Part shown: in pieces, positions 60,158 through 64,000 of the stretch | How positions within the stretch are numbered: position 1 is the stretch's first letter | How the letters are laid out: each line of letters begins with the position of its first letter | From: UBA60 sp964587885 | GTDB taxonomy: Archaea > Thermoplasmatota > Poseidoniia > Poseidoniales > Poseidoniaceae | Direction of reading: 5' to 3' | DNA: 64,000 nucleotides | Assembly: GCA_964587885.1 (NCBI GenBank) | Contig: CAZPME010000007.1 | Span: 1-64,000 of the forward strand | The notes under the pieces: model-generated | The model's input: only the letters and a program-made list of their open reading frames with translations | Databases searched by the model: none | What the model was told of the DNA's origin: nothing | Made by a program: the position numbers and the translations under genes

Positions 60158-61708
60158 ATGGAGAAGTCAATGAGAATATCTTGTCTCGCCCTTCTCGCAA
60201 TGTTATTGCTATTTTCAAGCAGCGAAGCCATTATAGCACCAGCATCAAAATCAATTAGTCTAACTAATGAAAACATTGGATTGTCTGAATCCCGTTCTCA
60301 AATAAATGCGGATTTCTCTGTTAGCCATTTGAATGGGAGTAATTATTCTGCAATACTATTTTTAGATTCATCAATAACAGATTATGAATGGGGTGTGTTT
60401 GATGCAATTAGTGATGAGACTTTTATTTCGCAAAACTCAAGCCTATCTAAACAAATTAGTTTTTCAATTAACGGCAGTAAGTGCTCATGTATAATCTGGG
60501 CCAGTTACTTTGAAAATAATGAAGACCATGAAATTAATTATGATTATGAAGTTATTTTTCTTGGTGATGCACCACACCCACCAGTGGTTACAATTTCAAG
60601 TCATAGTGAAGAGTATGTAAGAAATGCAATGATAATTTCGGGAGAGGTGTTCACTGCAGATGTTAATGAAAGTTATGAGATTCGTCTAACATTGTGTCGA
60701 GATGTAGATTTTGAATCCACAAATTGTGATGAATTGCTTGAGACAATCTTCGACCCAAATCCACTAGGTGTTGCTGTCCCAATAACATGGCAATGGAATG
60801 AAAACCAATTTACAGTTACACTCCAAGTAAGTGAGAATTCCGAATCGATAACCGATGGAATATATTATCCGATTATTTCGGTTAGAGGCATTAGTCTGCT
60901 TACTAGCCACAGAAACTTAGAATCTAGCCTTATAGATACTACGATTCCAGACATAGAAATTTATGGTCCAGAATACAGTAGTGAAGAAAATTCCACTAGT
61001 ATTGTCCTAGAAGCAGCTTTGCTGAACGAGGAATTATCCCCTGTCCATTATTCGTGGACTATTACGAATCCTGCTGGCGAGGTCCGCGGGCCAACTGATC
61101 ATGAAGTGAATTTTCGTCATCTTGTTTTGAGCCTAAACGAATCTGGCTCATGGCAATTTACAGTCACAGGTACTGATGGAGCAGGAAATAGGAATGTCAT
61201 CATGCATAACCTAACTGTGACTAATGACCCGCCAATTGCCAATGTCTCAATCGGCGGCGTAGGTGTTGAAAATGGTTCAACTCATAGGCTTCCAGAAAGT
61301 GAAAATTGGACGTTTAGTGCTGAAGGTTCAACGGATACTGGAGTTGATCATTTGTTCCTAGGATATAGTTGGTCATTTGATGGCGAAGTAATATCGACAA
61401 ATCAAATTCTAATAGTAGAGCGGGATGATGTCGAAAAAATACACAAAGTCGTATTTACCGTAACTGATGATGATGGCGCAAATGATACAGTTGAATTTGA
61501 AGTAGTTGTTTTCGGTACTGATGATGACCCTTTGTCACAGAATGATGAATCTAATCCATTGGGTGGATTGGTAGATCAATTCGTTATGGGTTCATCCACA
61601 TTCGCATTCTTCGTACTGTTATTGGCCATTATTGGGTTAATTATTGCCTTAGGAATAAAGCGTAAAAAATCCACCCCAGAAATTCCTAAATGGAATGAAG
61701 AGGATTAG
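60158..61708 (+). CDS. Surface protein with Ig/PKD-like domains and C-terminal anchor
   Basis: A 516-aa protein. Signal peptide MRISCLALLAMLLLFSSSEA; an extracellular part of about four beta-sandwich units, the last two with PKD-like features (VHYSWTITNPAGEVRGPTDH and FTVTDDDGANDTVEFEVVVF); a membrane helix (STFAFFVLLLAIIGLIIALG) and a short basic tail. N-x-S/T sites are frequent. It follows the TSP3 protein by 48 bases and may be co-expressed with it. The binding partner is unknown. Confidence 0.65.
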   Translation: MEKSMRISCLALLAMLLLFSSSEAIIAPASKSISLTNENIGLSESRSQINADFSVSHLNGSNYSAILFLDSSITDYEWGVFDAISDETFISQNSSLSKQISFSINGSKCSCIIWASYFENNEDHEINYDYEVIFLGDAPHPPVVTISSHSEEYVRNAMIISGEVFTADVNESYEIRLTLCRDVDFESTNCDELLETIFDPNPLGVAVPITWQWNENQFTVTLQVSENSESITDGIYYPIISVRGISLLTSHRNLESSLIDTTIPDIEIYGPEYSSEENSTSIVLEAALLNEELSPVHYSWTITNPAGEVRGPTDHEVNFRHLVLSLNESGSWQFTVTGTDGAGNRNVIMHNLTVTNDPPIANVSIGGVGVENGSTHRLPESENWTFSAEGSTDTGVDHLFLGYSWSFDGEVISTNQILIVERDDVEKIHKVVFTVTDDDGANDTVEFEVVVFGTDDDPLSQNDESNPLGGLVDQFVMGSSTFAFFVLLLAIIGLIIALGIKRKKSTPEIPKWNEED

Positions 61709-61727
61709 AATTGACAACGGTCAATTC
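61708..61727. repeat. Perfect 8-bp inverted repeat before the peptidase gene
   Basis: GAATTGAC-AACG-GTCAATTC. It begins at the stop of the surface protein gene and ends 26 bases before the peptidase ATG. It may be a transcript hairpin closing the surface-protein message, or an operator for the peptidase. Confidence 0.65.
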
Positions 61728-61753
61728 AAGTGCAGCGACTGATTCGGAGAGAT

Positions 61754-63121
61754 ATGTTCGCGGAGTTAGCAGGCAAGATAGGACGCCCGCCACCACCTAT
61801 AGAAAATGCGGAATATCGTTCCCGTCAATCTGCGCTGATGGACCAATTGTCTGAACGTGACCTGTTAATCATCTGCTCGCCAGCACCTGCGGTTCGTAGC
61901 AATGATGTCGACTACCCGTACCGCAACAATAGTGACATGTTATACCTGTGCGGATGGCATGATCCTGATTCAGTTCTCGTAGGTCGTAATGTCGATGGTA
62001 AATGGCGAATTGAACTATTTGTTCAGCCCCGTGATGTGCTAATGGAAATATGGAATGGGCGCCGTCCCGGCATTGAAGGAGCGATGGATAAATGGCCAAT
62101 TGATGTTGCCCATTCGATTGATGATTTGGAAGAAATACTCGACAAATATCTAAGCAATTGCGACAATGTTTACTCTAGAACAAAGGTCAATTCGAAAATT
62201 GATAGTTGGGTGAATAGTGCAATTAGCCGTCGTGATCGAGCCCGCCAACACTATGGCTCAGGACCGAGTTCAATAGTTGACCCAAGTCAAATGATTGCAG
62301 AATTGAGGCTAATCAAATCTTCTGGTGAAATCGCTCAAATGCGACATGCCTGTGAAATCTCTAGTCTCGCACACATTGCCGCCATGCGCAATTGCACACC
62401 AGGCATGGGAGAATGGCAACTACAAGCCTTAATCGAAGGATTTTTTCGCTATGGGGGTGCATCCGGAATTGCATATCCTAGCATTGTTGGTAGCGGAGAT
62501 AATGCCACAATTTTGCACTACAATACCAACCAAATGGAGTGTGAAGATGGTGCTGTAGTCCTTATTGATGCTGGTGGAGAGTATTCAGGATATGCATCTG
62601 ATATTACACGTTCATGGCCGGTAAATGGGAAGTTTACTCCAGCACAACGCTCAATTTACCAGTTGGTTTTGGACGCTCAAGTTGCTGCAATTGATAAATG
62701 CCGAGTGGGCAATTCATATTCCGCTCCACATGATGCGGCGCGAGAAGTTATGGCAAAGGGATTAATTGAGTTGGGTATCATCAATTCCAACCTTGAAGAT
62801 GCACTTTCTGAAGATGGGGAATTGAGAAATTGGTATATGCACAATACTGGGCATTGGATTGGACTTGATGTTCATGACGTTGGAATCTATAAACCGAATG
62901 GTGAACCGCGATTATTCGTTGAAGGGATGGTAATTACCGTTGAACCAGGATTGTATTTTGGCGCATGGCGGCCTGATGTTCAAATCGCAGACAAATGGGC
63001 TGGCATAGGAATTCGTATTGAGGATGATGTTCTCATTACTGCATCGGAACCCGACGTATTGAGTGCAAATTGCCCCAAAGAAATATCTGAACTTGAAGCG
63101 ATAATCGGAACGCTTGAGTGA
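61754..63121 (+). CDS. pepP: Xaa-Pro aminopeptidase (M24B)
   Basis: The dimetal peptidase removes N-terminal residues preceding proline. The 455-aa protein has an N-terminal creatinase-like domain (DLLIICSPAPAVRSNDVDYP) and the pita-bread domain with metal ligands in VLIDAGGEYSGYASDITRSW, HNTGHWIGLDVHDVGIY, TVEPGLYFG and GIGIRIEDDVL. No signal peptide, so cytoplasmic. The ATG at 61754 follows ggagagat; an upstream GTG at 61730 would add eight residues. The last base overlaps the region before mqnC, which starts five bases later. Confidence 0.92.
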   Translation: MFAELAGKIGRPPPPIENAEYRSRQSALMDQLSERDLLIICSPAPAVRSNDVDYPYRNNSDMLYLCGWHDPDSVLVGRNVDGKWRIELFVQPRDVLMEIWNGRRPGIEGAMDKWPIDVAHSIDDLEEILDKYLSNCDNVYSRTKVNSKIDSWVNSAISRRDRARQHYGSGPSSIVDPSQMIAELRLIKSSGEIAQMRHACEISSLAHIAAMRNCTPGMGEWQLQALIEGFFRYGGASGIAYPSIVGSGDNATILHYNTNQMECEDGAVVLIDAGGEYSGYASDITRSWPVNGKFTPAQRSIYQLVLDAQVAAIDKCRVGNSYSAPHDAAREVMAKGLIELGIINSNLEDALSEDGELRNWYMHNTGHWIGLDVHDVGIYKPNGEPRLFVEGMVITVEPGLYFGAWRPDVQIADKWAGIGIRIEDDVLITASEPDVLSANCPKEISELEAIIGTLE

Positions 63122-63125
63122 TGTT

Positions 63126-64000
63126 ATGTTATCGTGGAAATCTATTCTAGAGTCCGTGGCTTTATGGACGCGTAATAATGACAATCAATATCGATTAAGT
63201 TCGAAGGACGCGCAGATATTGTATGATGAAGCACCACTTTTAGAGTTGCAAAATGCAGCCAATTTAAGGCGTCAACAAATGCATGGTAAGGAAATAGTTA
63301 CCTACTTGATTGATCGCAATATTAATTATACAAATGTGTGCACAATAAATTGCCAATTCTGCTCCTTTTACCGCCCCCCTGAACATGCTGAAACTTATAC
63401 TCAAGACATTGAGCAAATATCTGCTCGAGTTGCCGAATTGGAACAAATAGAAGGCACTAGAATTCTGATGCAAGGAGGGGTGAATCCGGACTTATCTATT
63501 GAATGGTATGAGGAATTATTGACGGAATTGAAGAGGCGCCACCCAAGTATCTTACTCGACTGCTTTTCACCGATTGAAATCGCAGGTATTTCTCAAGTCA
63601 CCGGTTTTACTACATTAGAAGTATTGCAACGCTTGCAAAATGCTGGCATGGATGGTTTACCTGGCGGCGGGGCAGAAATGCTGGTTGACGAAGTGAGGAA
63701 GGACGTTTCCCCGAAGAAGCAACGGGCAGAAGATTGGATGCGGATCATGCAAGAAGCGCAATCATTAGGTTTGACAACTAGTGCTACAAATGTAATCGGT
63801 TTTGGTGAAACAAATGAAATGCGCATACAACACCTTGAATTTGTGCGCCAGTCCCAAGATCACGCCAACAAAAATTGGGAGAATGGCTTCACCTCATTCA
63901 TTGCTTGGCCAGTACAATTAGAATTCAATTCCTTTGGTAAGCGTAACCGTGGCCAAAACAGAGTGCGTTTAGGTTGCGGCGCCAGTGAATATTTGCGACA
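63126..64000 (+). CDS. mqnC: Radical-SAM enzyme most like MqnC (cut by window edge)
   Basis: The first 291 residues of a radical-SAM enzyme most like cyclic dehypoxanthinyl futalosine synthase of the futalosine menaquinone pathway. VTYLIDRNINYTNVCTINCQ with FCSFYRPPEH gives the CxxxCxxC cluster motif; RILMQGGVNPDLSIEWYEEL, LQNAGMDGLPGGGAEMLVDE and TTSATNVIGFGETNEMR are as in MqnC. The related CofH and MqnE are less likely because the pattern GGGAEMLVDEVRKDV and the short N-terminus agree better with MqnC. The C-terminus is missing. Confidence 0.78.
   Translation, partial: MLSWKSILESVALWTRNNDNQYRLSSKDAQILYDEAPLLELQNAANLRRQQMHGKEIVTYLIDRNINYTNVCTINCQFCSFYRPPEHAETYTQDIEQISARVAELEQIEGTRILMQGGVNPDLSIEWYEELLTELKRRHPSILLDCFSPIEIAGISQVTGFTTLEVLQRLQNAGMDGLPGGGAEMLVDEVRKDVSPKKQRAEDWMRIMQEAQSLGLTTSATNVIGFGETNEMRIQHLEFVRQSQDHANKNWENGFTSFIAWPVQLEFNSFGKRNRGQNRVRLGCGASEYLR

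Overview
The window reads as a compact archaeal chromosome segment. Archaeal or archaeal/eukaryotic-type genes include the proteasome-activating nucleotidase PAN, MBF1, Tsr3, Kae1, ribosomal proteins eS19, eL39, eL31 and eS17, a PDCD5 homologue, and an archaeal preQ0 (archaeosine precursor) operon. The mixture with long acidic surface proteins carrying thrombospondin type 3 (TSP3) repeats, a bacterial-type histidine degradation pathway, a methylmalonyl-CoA mutase subunit, FdhD and large RND/TPR membrane proteins fits a marine planktonic Thermoplasmata-related lineage (Marine Group II/III, Poseidoniia). That assignment is an inference from gene content; no rRNA is present. No phage, insertion sequence or CRISPR array was seen.

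Layout. 1-6.9 kb: PAN (start only, minus strand), then MBF1, tsr3, glutamate formimidoyltransferase, formimido-THF cyclodeaminase, a GDSL-hydrolase/TSP3 surface protein and fdhD. 6.9-18 kb: an ABC exporter, hutU-hutH, a DUF835 protein, an EF-hand/zinc-ribbon/poly-Asp membrane protein, a small zinc-ribbon protein, tRNA-Val(GAC), a 53-aa DUF5679-like protein, an ABM-like protein and hutI. 18-25 kb: kae1, an unknown charged protein, an FKBP isomerase, methylmalonyl-CoA mutase and epimerase, and an ABC-2 exporter pair. 25-28 kb: a ribbon-helix-helix protein followed by folE-queE-queC-(small membrane protein)-queD. 28-30.5 kb, minus strand: eS19-PDCD5-eL39-eL31-eS17-unknown-trmJ. 30.6-36 kb: surface and membrane proteins ending in a PqqD-like protein. 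36-37.6 kb, minus strand: FMN reductase, FGE-superfamily protein and ArsC. 37.7-51 kb: a TPR protein, an IscA/HesB protein, a membrane protein, serA, dinB, valS, an RND-family protein, an EVE-domain protein and an aminotransferase. 51-64 kb: a membrane-TPR protein, glyA, an orphan, two more surface proteins, a Xaa-Pro peptidase and the start of a radical-SAM enzyme most like MqnC.

How the genes fit together. HutH, HutU, HutI, glutamate formimidoyltransferase and cyclodeaminase together make a complete route from histidine to glutamate plus methenyl-THF. GlyA (serine/glycine and THF) and SerA (serine synthesis) connect to the same one-carbon pool. FolE-QueD-QueE-QueC make preQ0 for archaeosine in tRNA; Tsr3, TrmJ, Kae1, ValRS and the ribosomal proteins are other translation functions. 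The secreted hydrolase, the surface proteins with TSP3 or Ig-like regions, the Xaa-Pro peptidase and the amino-acid genes suggest a heterotroph that degrades proteins and polymers.

Style of the genome. Genes are tightly packed, with ATGA and 8-nt start/stop overlaps and convergent genes that abut or overlap at their stops. Many internal operon genes have a GGTG-core Shine-Dalgarno sequence 4-7 nt before the start, whereas some first genes look leaderless. I used this to choose starts.
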